64,000 nucleotides of DNA, from NCBI RefSeq assembly GCF_011758805.1, contig NZ_JAANOW010000001.1, positions 1-64,000 of the forward strand, in the 5' to 3' direction. The notes below the pieces were generated by a model, which saw only the letters and a program-made list of their open reading frames with translations, did no database searches and was not told the origin of the DNA. Source of the DNA: Mycolicibacterium fluoranthenivorans. GTDB lineage: Bacteria; Actinomycetota; Actinomycetes; Mycobacteriales; Mycobacteriaceae. The translations under genes were made by a program, and so were the position numbers. Every line of letters begins with the position of its first letter. Position 1 is the first letter of the stretch. Below, piece by piece: positions 30,710-38,593 of this stretch.

Positions 30710-31108
30710 ATGAGCAAGACGTTCGCCGCCCGGCTAAACCGGTTGTTCGAGACGGTTTACCCGCCAGGGCGCGGTCCGCACACATCTGCTGAGGTCATCG
30801 GCGCGTTGAAGGCTGAAGGCGTCACGATGTCGGCTCCTTACCTGTCGCAGCTTCGTTCGGGCAACCGCACGAATCCCTCGGTCACGACGATGGCCGCGCT
30901 GGCCAACTTCTTCCGGATCAAGCCGGCGTACTTCACCGATGACGAGTACTACGAGAAGCTCGACAAAGAGCTGAGCTGGCTGGCCAACATGCGCGACGAA
31001 GGTGTGCGCCGCATCGCCGCCCGCACCGTCGGGCTCTCCCCCGAGTCGCAGCAGGATCTCGCCCTCAAGGCCGACGAGCTGCGCCGCAAGGAGAACCTCG
31101 ACAGCTGA
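30710..31108 (+). CDS. espR: Nucleoid-associated regulator EspR
   Basis: Homologue of Rv3849, the same 132 residues. The N-terminal XRE/SinR-like helix-turn-helix has TSAEVIGALKAEGVTMSAPYLSQLRSG, and the C-terminal dimerisation domain has YFTDDEYYEKLDKELSWL. EspR binds many sites, activates espACD in M. tuberculosis and shapes the nucleoid. The ATG follows GGAGG-like GGAGGAAA. A hairpin terminator follows. This window also contains an espE/F/H-like operon at 43.6 kb that could be a target, although no binding data exist. Confidence 0.95.
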   Translation: MSKTFAARLNRLFETVYPPGRGPHTSAEVIGALKAEGVTMSAPYLSQLRSGNRTNPSVTTMAALANFFRIKPAYFTDDEYYEKLDKELSWLANMRDEGVRRIAARTVGLSPESQQDLALKADELRRKENLDS

Positions 31109-31140
31109 CCCGGCTGCGGCCCGGTCCACGAGAACGTCAC

Positions 31141-31183
31141 CACACGGTGTCATCGCGCGTCTAACGCGCGGTGGCACCGTGTG
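31141..31183 (+). terminator. Hairpin terminator between espR and convergent membrane-protein gene
   Basis: The arms 31141-31159 and 31165-31183 form a 19-base stem with two G-U pairs when read on the espR strand, and a five-base loop. The right arm encodes the last codons of the convergent 7-TM protein, whose stop codon is in the loop. It may stop both transcripts. Confidence 0.65.
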
Positions 31184-32342
31184 TGCGTTCGAGGTCGCAG
31201 TACTGCTCGGCGATCGCCAGAATCCACTCCCGATCCGAGAACGTCGGAGGCTGACGCAGCCAGTTGAGCCCGGGAAACTCCCGGTTGGCGGCGTCACGGT
31301 CTGCACCGCGCCCGTCGTAGATCCACTGCGCGATGCCCCTGGCTTGTTCGGTGGCCGGCACCGGCGGACCCTCCAGCTCGGCGATGTCCACGAATTCGTC
31401 GGGATCGTCGTCGTGGTCGTCAGCCAGCTGCCGCGCCGCCGATCCGTGGGCCTGGACGCGCCGGCGGACGGTCTCGGCCGCGGTGGCTTCCAGATACAGC
31501 GAGTCGGAGATCAGGGACATCTGTTCGGCCACCCGGAACAGCAGGGGCCCCCGCGGGCGCACACCGATACCCACATCCGGGTGCCGGGCACTGAGCTCGG
31601 CCAGCAGTGGCGAAACCGTGCGCAGTTCACGTCGGGCTCCGAACCAGTCCTCGATACTCGGCAACAGGGATCCGCCTGCGACCACCAGCATGGCGCACCC
31701 GAGCAGCGTCGCCGCAGATCCGACCCCGAGCAGGTCGGTGTTACCGAGGGCCCGGAGCAGGAAGAAGGCACTGGCCAGGATGATCAGCACGATTCCGATG
31801 CTGAACACGAACAGCGCGCGCCCGCGCCGGGTGCGGTTGGAGTGCCGTACACCCGCCCATGCCACCAGCGTCAGCGCCAACAACACGTAGAGCATCGGCA
31901 GCAGCCACGCCGACCAGCCGCCCGCCGAGCCCAGGTTGCGGCGCAGGTACTCCTGCGGCGCCATCTCCGGCTCCTGCCCCGAGACGAAGAACCCGACCAT
32001 CGTGCCCACCGCGATGGCGAGCGCCACCAGGTACTGCGCGATGGCAATCCGCCGGATCGTCACCGGCTTACGGTCCGAGGCCACCGTGGTGATCATGACG
32101 CAGCTGCCCGCCGCACAGGAGATCAGCGCCACCTGGCTGAGCGCGACGGCGATATTGGGCCAGTGCAACGCCGTGTCGATCAGCAGGGTCAGCGGCTGCC
32201 AGTTCAGGGCCGCGACGGTGCCCAGACTGCCCAGCGCCAGGATCATGGCGCTGCTGACCAGGGATTGCTTGTTGACCAGAGCCCATCCGATACGCAAGCC
32301 GGTCGCCAGTCCGAGGAGACCGGCGATCACCCAGACGATCAA
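31161..32342 (-). CDS. 7-TM protein of the MAB_1171c-like putative transporter family
   Basis: A 393-residue protein with seven hydrophobic helices in the first 240 residues (from LIVWVIAGLLGLATGL to LLGCAMLVVAGG), then a cytoplasmic C-terminal domain of about 150 residues (RTVSPLLAELSARHPDVGIG..., DREWILAIAEQYCDLERTHG). The TTG at 32342 overlaps the stop of the ImmA gene (TTGA), so the two are translationally coupled. I recall such proteins as the MAB_1171c family, often found next to ImmA/XRE genes. Transport is not shown; seven helices plus a cytoplasmic domain would also suit a sensor. It is not at this place in M. tuberculosis. Confidence 0.75.
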   Translation of the reverse strand: MIVWVIAGLLGLATGLRIGWALVNKQSLVSSAMILALGSLGTVAALNWQPLTLLIDTALHWPNIAVALSQVALISCAAGSCVMITTVASDRKPVTIRRIAIAQYLVALAIAVGTMVGFFVSGQEPEMAPQEYLRRNLGSAGGWSAWLLPMLYVLLALTLVAWAGVRHSNRTRRGRALFVFSIGIVLIILASAFFLLRALGNTDLLGVGSAATLLGCAMLVVAGGSLLPSIEDWFGARRELRTVSPLLAELSARHPDVGIGVRPRGPLLFRVAEQMSLISDSLYLEATAAETVRRRVQAHGSAARQLADDHDDDPDEFVDIAELEGPPVPATEQARGIAQWIYDGRGADRDAANREFPGLNWLRQPPTFSDREWILAIAEQYCDLERTHGATAR

Positions 32343-32830
32343 CCAAATGCCTCTCCGAGCCGCACCTGCACAATCGACGATCGATCGGACGGCAGCCGGC
32401 CGAGACGGTAGATCAGCAGTGCGGCGAAATCCTCCGCCTCCTGCTCGGCGTCCTCGCCGGCAGGTCCCATGCAACCGGTCCGCTGGTTGAGCATGTAGCC
32501 GATGAGGTCAGATCCGGCCAGTTCCATGGTTCCGCGGGCCGCCTCCACCACGGAGATGCCGTCATGCCCCAGCACGAGGTGGCCGAGCTCGTGGGCCAGG
32601 GTGCGGTCCCAGGCAGGCAACCCTTTTTGGATCAGAAACACGTCGTGGTCAGCGTACTGACGCCATTGTCCACAGACACCGGCCGGCAGATCCGCCATCT
32701 TCAGTTCGATCGGGCGGCCGCGGTCGGCACTGACTGCCTCGACCAACCGTGGCAGGGACACCTCTCCCTTCCGCGGGGCAAGATCCAGTACGGCACTGAC
32801 AGCCCTGGTCACACTGCGACTAGCAGGCAT
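32339..32830 (-). CDS. ImmA/IrrE-type zinc metallopeptidase
   Basis: A 163-residue protein with the zinc motif LAHELGHLVLGH (His80, Glu81, His84) and a downstream acidic helix EDAEQEAEDFAALLIY with the third ligand. The ATG at 32830 follows a strong GGAGGT site; the longer frame to 32887 is not needed. Relatives such as ImmA cleave XRE-type repressors, and IrrE/PprI-type enzymes trigger stress responses. No separate XRE repressor gene is in the operon; the nearest XRE-like protein is EspR, 1.2 kb away and convergent. Confidence 0.85.
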   Translation of the reverse strand: MPASRSVTRAVSAVLDLAPRKGEVSLPRLVEAVSADRGRPIELKMADLPAGVCGQWRQYADHDVFLIQKGLPAWDRTLAHELGHLVLGHDGISVVEAARGTMELAGSDLIGYMLNQRTGCMGPAGEDAEQEAEDFAALLIYRLGRLPSDRSSIVQVRLGEAFG

Positions 32831-32893
32831 TTCGACCTCCTTCCGGTACTTTCCACTATGGCGGTGCAGCGCCGCGTAGGCGAGCACTTCCGG

Positions 32894-34057
32894 TCAACTC
32901 GTGAACCGCGCCGACCGGGCCGATCGCGAGGCGAGCGCCGACCGGGCCTGGCGGTACCCAATGATCCCACCCGCTCCCGTCAGCAACATGATCCCCGCGA
33001 AACCGGGAGCGGCAACCGCAACCACCTGCGAGGTGCCGGCTGTGCGCAGGTATTCGCCGTATCCCACCCGGTAGGAGGCCGGCACCACAGGATTGTCGAC
33101 GGCCTGAATCGGTGACCGCGGTGGTTCTGAGGGAGAGCGCGGAGCGCTCGGGGCCCGCGGCGCGGCAGGGGGCGGGGCTCCGGATCCCCCGGCCGCCGCT
33201 CCGCCGCCGCCACCGCCCGCCGCCGGTGGCACGACGATCTGTGGCACCGACACCGGTGGCAGCGGCACGCCGGCGGCCAACCCAGGCAAGATATCGACCA
33301 CATCGGGAAGGGCGGGCACCACCGGAACTTCACCGTTGGGGGTCCACTGGGGGGCCGGTGCGGGCAGTCGCATCACCGGGGGCCGCGACGGACGTCCGGA
33401 CGGCGGTTTCGGGGCCCCGCTGCCGACCCCGCCGTTCCCGTTACCCGGGGAGACCACGACCGGTTTGGGCCACCACCAGGGCAGGCAGTGGTGGCCGTTC
33501 TCATCGCAATCGTCCGGATCGTCCGGGTCCTCGGGATCGTCCGGGTTCTCGGGATCCAGCCCAGGGTCCGGCGGATCCGCGACCGTCGACGGCAAGGTGG
33601 AGCCCAGGGGCGGCTGGGCGGTGACCGGCGGGAGCGCCGGAGGCGACGCACCCGCTCCGGTGTTTCGTTCGCCGGCGGCTCCCGAAGACGCGCCGCCCGG
33701 GCCGCGATCGACGGTCTCGGATTGTTTGCTGGAAGTGCCGCCTCTGGTGCTTTCCCCAGCATCCGAGGGCGCCGCGTCCCGGCCGTTCCCGATGACCACC
33801 CGGGGGGGCTGCGGGTGCCGCCCGGGCCGGTCGGGACGACTGCTCCCCGTGCCGTCGACGGCAGTCGGCCCCGCCGCGTCCGAGGGGGCGTCGCCGATGG
33901 TGCCGCCGGTCGTCCCCGCACCGCCTGCACCATCGGTTTCGTCCGGGTTGGCAAACGCCAGTGCGCCGCCGGCACCACCGACGAACAGGCCGGAAACCAT
34001 CAGACAGGCTGCCGCCGCGACTCGCACCCGCGACACCACGTCGTCACCACCCCTCAC
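32894..34057 (-). CDS. Pro/Gly-rich secreted or envelope-anchored protein
   Basis: The 387-residue frame has an N-terminal signal segment (RVRVAAAACLMVSGLFVGGAGGALAFA), a long low-complexity middle with an acidic PENPDDPEDPDDPDD stretch, a Trp block (CLPWWWPKPVVVSPG) and Pro/Val-rich parts, and one C-terminal helix (VVAVAAPGFAGIMLLTGAGGIIGY) followed by an Arg-rich end. It is probably anchored by that helix with the Pro-rich part in the wall. GTG starts at 34057, 34039 and 34036 are possible; the last two better fit a signal peptide. No known domain is found. Confidence 0.72.
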   Translation of the reverse strand: MRGGDDVVSRVRVAAAACLMVSGLFVGGAGGALAFANPDETDGAGGAGTTGGTIGDAPSDAAGPTAVDGTGSSRPDRPGRHPQPPRVVIGNGRDAAPSDAGESTRGGTSSKQSETVDRGPGGASSGAAGERNTGAGASPPALPPVTAQPPLGSTLPSTVADPPDPGLDPENPDDPEDPDDPDDCDENGHHCLPWWWPKPVVVSPGNGNGGVGSGAPKPPSGRPSRPPVMRLPAPAPQWTPNGEVPVVPALPDVVDILPGLAAGVPLPPVSVPQIVVPPAAGGGGGGAAAGGSGAPPPAAPRAPSAPRSPSEPPRSPIQAVDNPVVPASYRVGYGEYLRTAGTSQVVAVAAPGFAGIMLLTGAGGIIGYRQARSALASRSARSARFTS

Positions 34058-34244
34058 GGCACCGCACTGTGTGGCGGCAGAAATTTACCCGATTGTCGCA
34101 CACCGGGGTCAAATTGTTTGCTGAGAGACCAAATGTGCTACCACCAGAGGACACCGGCGGCCGATGCATGTTACGGGCGATAGTGTTGGCCACACTGCCG
34201 TCCTGCGACCGCGGTAGTCGATGAGATATTGGGAGGCAACGCCG

Positions 34245-34913
34245 ATGGGCCTGTTCACGCGACGCAAGAGCCGGGCGATCCGCCGGGCTGAGGCCCGCGC
34301 CATCAAGCGCTCCATCAAGACAAAGGCCAAGCTGGAGGCCAAACTCGCGGCCAAGAACGACGCCCGCCGCGTCAAAGCCGATCGCAAGGAGCAGTCCCGG
34401 GCGCTCAAGTCCCAGATCAAGGCCCAACGAGACAGCGATCGCACAGCACTCAAAGTTGCTGAAACGCAGCTCAAGGCCGCCCGTGAGGGCAAGTTGCTCT
34501 CACCCAGCAGGATTCGCCGGACATTGACGGTGTCACGCCTGCTCGCGCCGATTCTCGTGCCGCTGGCCTATCGCGTCGCGGTGACCGCACGGGGCTTGAT
34601 CGACCAGCGCCGCGCCGATCGCCTTGGCGTTCCGCTGAGCCAGCTCGGCCAGTTCTCCGGGCACGGTGCGGCCCTGTCAGCGCGGATCGCCGGTGCCGAG
34701 CAGACGCTGCGGCAGGTGGCCGCCAAGAAGCCCAAGGACGCCGAGACCAAACAGTTCGTCACGGCGATCACCGACCGGCTGACCGACCTGTCCGCCGCGG
34801 TCACCGCCGCCGAGAACATGCCTTCGGAGCGCCGCCGCGCGGCACACGCCGCCATCGCCGCCCAACTCGACGGTGTCGACGCCGACCTTCTGGCGCGCCT
34901 CGGACTCGGCTGA
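34245..34913 (+). CDS. DUF6474-like conserved protein, Rv3850 homologue
   Basis: A 222-residue protein with a highly basic, helical N-terminus (MGLFTRRKSRAIRRAEARAI, then Lys/Ala-rich repeats to residue 75), probably a coiled coil that binds nucleic acid or membranes. A weakly hydrophobic middle (SRLLAPILVPLAYRVAVTA) and a helical C-terminal domain follow. The ATG at 34245 has GGGAGG at 34231-34236. The function is unknown. Conservation of the Rv3849-Rv3853 block suggests a nucleoid or envelope link. Confidence 0.8.
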   Translation: MGLFTRRKSRAIRRAEARAIKRSIKTKAKLEAKLAAKNDARRVKADRKEQSRALKSQIKAQRDSDRTALKVAETQLKAAREGKLLSPSRIRRTLTVSRLLAPILVPLAYRVAVTARGLIDQRRADRLGVPLSQLGQFSGHGAALSARIAGAEQTLRQVAAKKPKDAETKQFVTAITDRLTDLSAAVTAAENMPSERRRAAHAAIAAQLDGVDADLLARLGLG

Positions 34914-34920
34914 GACACCC

Positions 34921-35430
34921 ATGACCGCCGCATCACCCCGTCGCCCTGCGCTTCTGCGCGGTGGTGCCGTCGGGGCGCTGACGGCGGCCTTGGCCCTGGC
35001 CGCGCACGGAGCCGCGTCCGGCATGTTCCCCGCGGGCGCGGCAACCGCCCAGCTCCTGGTCCTGGCCGGTGCGGTGGGAGCGGTGGCGTCCACCGCCCGC
35101 AGGGGCTTCTGGCCCCTGCTGACGGTGCTGGCGGCCGGTCAGGCGCTCGGCCATCACCTGCTCGGCGTCGGGGATCACCCGCACGCCTGGGCGCACCCCC
35201 TGACGATGCTGGCCGCTCACCTCGCCGCGGTGCTGGCGGGGGCACTTCTGATCGGGGCGGGTGAACGGCTGTGCGCCGCACTGTCGCGCGCCGTCGCGGC
35301 CATCGCAGGCCCGGTATCGCTACCCGTGGCGCCTACCACCTTGACCTATCGCGCCGAGGGCCAACCGCTGCACTCGGTTTCGTTGTTGCGGTCATCGATA
35401 TCGCATCGAGGTCCGCCGGTCCCGGCTTGA
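34921..35430 (+). CDS. Small membrane protein upstream of copper cluster, Rv3851-like position
   Basis: A 169-residue protein with four hydrophobic helices (ALLRGGAVGALTAALALAAHG, AQLLVLAGAVGAVAS, WPLLTVLAAGQALGHHLLG, LAAHLAAVLAGALLI) and His-rich loops (GHHLLGVGDHPHAWAHP). It starts seven bases after the Rv3850 homologue and ends 41 bases before the YcnI gene. The His cluster and neighbours suggest copper handling, but the C-terminal 40 residues look unlike a membrane protein, so the true end is open. Confidence 0.7.
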   Translation: MTAASPRRPALLRGGAVGALTAALALAAHGAASGMFPAGAATAQLLVLAGAVGAVASTARRGFWPLLTVLAAGQALGHHLLGVGDHPHAWAHPLTMLAAHLAAVLAGALLIGAGERLCAALSRAVAAIAGPVSLPVAPTTLTYRAEGQPLHSVSLLRSSISHRGPPVPA

Positions 35431-35471
35431 CCGCCGACCCCCGACCCGCACCCCAGAAAGCCGACAACAGA

Positions 35472-36140
35472 ATGCGATTCACCCACCGGGCGCCCGCGCG
35501 CGCCCTCCTCACGCTGGCCGCGGCCGGCGCAGCGCTCATCACCGCCGCACCGGCATCCGCGCACGTCCACGTCGACGCCGACGACGCCCATCCGGGCGAC
35601 TCCGCCGTACTCACTTTCCGGGTGCCCGGCGAGTCCGAAAAAGGCGCCCTGACAACGGAATTCAGCGTGACCCTGCCGAACGTCGCCTCGGCCCGCACCG
35701 AATTGATGCCCGGCTGGACCGCACGCCTGGACCGCGACACCGCGGCAGGCACGGTCCGGTCGGTCACCTGGACGGCCGCACCCACGGTCGGCATCGCACC
35801 CGATCAGTTCGGATTGTTCAAGATCTCGGTGACCCTGCCCAAACAGGACACGGTCAGCTTCCCCGCCACCCAGACCTATTCCGACGGGACCGTCGTGCAC
35901 TGGGATCAGGCCCCGCTGCCCGGCGGCGGGGAACCCGAGTACCCCGCGCCGGAGTTGTTCCTGACGGGCGAGCCCGAGCCCGCCCACACGCCGGCGCCCC
36001 CCACGGTGGCGGCGGCGCCCGCGGTGGACGCGCAACCGGTCAGCCGGGCCGACAACGGCGCACGCTGGCTGGCCGGCGGCGCCTTGGCCTTGGCCGCGGT
36101 CGCCGTGGCCACCGCGCTCATCGGGCGACGACGGGCATGA
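35472..36140 (+). CDS. YcnI-family copper-binding protein
   Basis: A 222-residue DUF1775 protein. The signal peptide is cut after APASA, leaving His at the mature N-terminus (HVHVDADDAHPGD), as needed for the monohistidine copper site of YcnI. The conserved Trp block is VVHWDQ. A Pro/Ala linker and a C-terminal anchor (WLAGGALALAAVAVATALIGRRR) follow. The stop overlaps the CopC gene by four bases. It probably binds Cu(II) outside the membrane. Confidence 0.9.
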   Translation: MRFTHRAPARALLTLAAAGAALITAAPASAHVHVDADDAHPGDSAVLTFRVPGESEKGALTTEFSVTLPNVASARTELMPGWTARLDRDTAAGTVRSVTWTAAPTVGIAPDQFGLFKISVTLPKQDTVSFPATQTYSDGTVVHWDQAPLPGGGEPEYPAPELFLTGEPEPAHTPAPPTVAAAPAVDAQPVSRADNGARWLAGGALALAAVAVATALIGRRRA

Positions 36141-36640
36141 GACTGCGCCTGCTGGCCGCGCTCGGCGCTGTCCTCGCGATGGCCGCGCTGGCCGGAGCCG
36201 GCGTGGCCTCGGCGCACGCGGTGCGGGTATCCAGCGACCCGGCCCCCGATGCCGTGCTCACCGAAGGACCGGCCCGGATCACCGCCACGTTCAACGAGCA
36301 GCTCCAGACGGCGTTCGCCTCGATGACGCTGGTCGGACCGGACGGCAATCTGTGGTCGACGGGCGAGGCCAGGGTGCAGGGCCCGGCGGTTCAGGTCGAT
36401 CTGCGACCGCTCGGCCCGGCCGGCATCTACACCGCCAACTACCGGGTGACCTCCGCCGACGGGCACGTGGTGAACGGCTCATGGTCGTTCCGGCTCTCCG
36501 TGGCGGGTGCCGGCACCCCGGGCCCACCCGTCGCCGCACCGGCAGCCGCGGATGGGGAGATCCCCGTCTGGCCCTTCGCCGTCCTCGCCGTGGCGATCGT
36601 GGGCGCGGGCGTGTGGTGGAGCCGGCGCCGGCAGACGTGA
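36137..36640 (+). CDS. CopC-domain copper resistance protein
   Basis: A 167-residue protein with a signal peptide ending near GVASA and mature start HAVRVSSDPAPDAVL. The CopC fold is indicated by PARITATFNEQLQ and YRVTSADGHVVNGSWSF; the N-terminal His and the DGHVVNG His can form the Cu(II) site. A C-terminal anchor (WPFAVLAVAIVGAGVWW) follows. It is placed between YcnI and CopD genes with overlapping start and stop codons on both sides, so the three are one operon. Confidence 0.9.
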   Translation: MRLRLLAALGAVLAMAALAGAGVASAHAVRVSSDPAPDAVLTEGPARITATFNEQLQTAFASMTLVGPDGNLWSTGEARVQGPAVQVDLRPLGPAGIYTANYRVTSADGHVVNGSWSFRLSVAGAGTPGPPVAAPAAADGEIPVWPFAVLAVAIVGAGVWWSRRRQT

Positions 36641-37548
36641 GGCGAATGCTCGGGGGCCTGGCGGCGCTGGTGGTCGGACTCCTCCTGGCCTGGGCGTTGA
36701 CCTACCCGCAGGTGGCGGTCGGCGTCACCGTGACCCGGGCCGCGGCCGACGTGGCCGCGGTGGTGGTGCTCGGCTTGGCGTTGGTGCCGATGCTGGACGT
36801 CCCGCGCTACCGCGACGAACTGGCCACGCGCAGCGCCGCGGCGTTGACGGTCGCCGCGGCGTTGTGGCTGGTCGCGGAGGTGGCCCGGCTGTGCACCGCC
36901 GCCGCAGCCACCGCGGCCGTGCCGCTGAGCACCCTCGGGGTCCGGACCACCGTCGAATACGCGATATCGACGGTGGCCGGCCGGGCCGACCTGATCAGCG
37001 TGTTGGCCGCGGCGCTGGTGGGCGCCCTGACCATCTGGTGGCGGACACCCACCGTCGGGGTCGCGGTCGCCGGAATCGCCGCGATCGGCACCACCTCGCG
37101 CACGCTGGCCGGCCATCTCTCCGAGAACGCGTTCGGCGGGATCGCGGTCACCCTGCACGCCCTTGCCGCGGCCGTCTGGTGCGGCCTGCTGGCGGCACTG
37201 GTGCTCACCGTCGGTCATCGCGGCCAGTGGGCTCGCGTGCTGCCACGGTTCTCGGCGCTGTCCCTGTGGAGTGTGGTGGTGCTGCTGGTGGGCGGGATCG
37301 GCAGTGCCGTGGTGACACTCGACGCGCCCACTCAGTTGTGGAGCACCGGCTACGGGCGGCTGGTCTTGGCCAAGGTGCTGTTCACCGCCGCGCTCCTGGG
37401 CCTGGCCTGGCACAACCGGACCGATTGGCTGCCGTCGGCTCGGGGACATCGGGTGACGGCGGCCACCTCCAGCCGGCGGTCCTACACCGAGTTGGCTCTC
37501 ATGACCGTGGCCCTGACGCTTGCTGCCGCGCTGGCGGTCACCGGCTAG
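36637..37548 (+). CDS. CopD-family copper transport membrane protein
   Basis: A 303-residue protein with eight or nine hydrophobic helices. The CopD domain lies in the C-terminal half (SENAFGGIAVTLHALAAAVWCGLLAALVL, LVLAKVLFTAALLGLAWHNR), including the conserved His and Trp residues. The GTG at 36637 overlaps the CopC stop (GTGA); an ATG at 36646 is possible. CopD is believed to move copper across the membrane together with CopC. The operon may be copper-induced, but I saw no clear CsoR site. Confidence 0.87.
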   Translation: MRRMLGGLAALVVGLLLAWALTYPQVAVGVTVTRAAADVAAVVVLGLALVPMLDVPRYRDELATRSAAALTVAAALWLVAEVARLCTAAAATAAVPLSTLGVRTTVEYAISTVAGRADLISVLAAALVGALTIWWRTPTVGVAVAGIAAIGTTSRTLAGHLSENAFGGIAVTLHALAAAVWCGLLAALVLTVGHRGQWARVLPRFSALSLWSVVVLLVGGIGSAVVTLDAPTQLWSTGYGRLVLAKVLFTAALLGLAWHNRTDWLPSARGHRVTAATSSRRSYTELALMTVALTLAAALAVTG

Positions 37549-37607
37549 CGATTACCCGACTGGCATGATGGAACCACTGTCTGTGCCACAGCGAAGGAGC
37601 GCCCCAC

Positions 37608-38027
37608 ATGGCCGACGAGCCGGACCGGCCCGACGAGACACCGAGTGAGCAGCCACCGGTTCCGCCTGCGAAGAAGGCACCGGTCAAGAAAGCCCCGGCG
37701 AAGAAGGCTCCTGTGAAGAAGGCCACCCCGGCCAAGAAGGCAGCCCCGGTCAAGAAGGTCGCGCCCGCCAAGAAGGCCACCCCGGCCAAGAAAGTGCCCC
37801 CGCCGCCCGCGGCTCCGAAGCCCGTCCCGGCCGAGCCGCTGTCACCGGCCAAAGAAGTTGCCGCCCAGGCTAAGTCGACTGTGGCCACGGCGCCCGCGCA
37901 ACTCGTCGCGGTACCGTCGCCCGGTCCGGAGCAATCCCGCTGGCCGTTGGCCGCGGCCCTGGCGGCCGCCGTGCTCGCGGTGCTCGTGGTGTACCTGGCC
38001 CGCCGCGGGTCCGACGAACAGGACTGA
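37608..38027 (+). CDS. Lysine-rich membrane-anchored nucleoid protein, Rv3852 (Hns)-like
   Basis: A 139-residue protein with an acidic N-terminus ([15 protein letters not shown]), ten or more [15 protein letters not shown] repeats and one C-terminal helix ([20 protein letters not shown]). This is the arrangement of Rv3852, a histone-like protein bound to the membrane that binds DNA weakly and affects lipid and nucleoid organisation. The ATG follows AAGGAGCG. It is not related in sequence to enterobacterial H-NS. The gene is near rraA as in M. tuberculosis. Confidence 0.9.
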   Translation: MADEPDRPDETPSEQPPVPPAKKAPVKKAPAKKAPVKKATPAKKAAPVKKVAPAKKATPAKKVPPPPAAPKPVPAEPLSPAKEVAAQAKSTVATAPAQLVAVPSPGPEQSRWPLAAALAAAVLAVLVVYLARRGSDEQD

Positions 38028-38050
38028 GCCACCTCGCTAGCATCGATGGC

Positions 38051-38530
38051 GTGAGTATCGAACCCCGCGCCACCGCCGACCTGGTCGATGAGATCTATCC
38101 CGACGTCCGCAGCTGCGATCTGCAGCTACAGAACTACGGCGCGCGCACCAGCTTCGCCGGCCGGATCACCACCGTGCGGTGTTTCGAGGACAACGCGCTG
38201 CTGAAGTCGATTCTGTCCACACCCGGCGAAGGCGGGGTACTCGTCGTCGACGGCGACGGTTCCCTGCACACCGCGCTGGTCGGCGACATCATCGCCGGCC
38301 TGGCGCGCGACAACGGGTGGGCCGGTGTCATCGTGCACGGGGCGGTGCGCGACGCCGCGACGCTGCGCACCATCGATGTCGGCATCAAGGCACTGGGCAC
38401 CAATCCGCGTAAGGGCACCAAAACCGGTGCCGGGGAACGTGATGTCGCGGTCACCTTCGGCGGCGTCAACTTCCTCCCCGGCGAGATCGCCTACAGCGAC
38501 GAGGACGGAATCGTCGTCGTCGCCCCCTAG
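38051..38530 (+). CDS. rraA: RraA family protein
   Basis: Homologue of Rv3853, long misnamed MenG. The 159 residues carry the RraA core [63 protein letters not shown] and [10 protein letters not shown]. The fold is shared with class II aldolases/HMG-aldolases that need the Asp and Arg in GAVRD. In enteric bacteria RraA inhibits RNase E; the mycobacterial role is unproven. The GTG at 38051 has no strong ribosome site. Confidence 0.92.
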   Translation: MSIEPRATADLVDEIYPDVRSCDLQLQNYGARTSFAGRITTVRCFEDNALLKSILSTPGEGGVLVVDGDGSLHTALVGDIIAGLARDNGWAGVIVHGAVRDAATLRTIDVGIKALGTNPRKGTKTGAGERDVAVTFGGVNFLPGEIAYSDEDGIVVVAP

Positions 38531-38540
38531 GACGGCCGAA

Positions 38541-38582
38541 CGCGAATACCCCCGGAATCCGTGGATTCCGGGGGTATTCGCG
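38541..38582. terminator. Bidirectional hairpin terminator between rraA and ethA
   Basis: A perfect 20-base stem, arms 38541-38560 and 38563-38582, lies between the convergent genes. It can serve both directions; there is no U tract on either side. Confidence 0.8.
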
Positions 38583-38593
38583 TCTTGTCGCGG

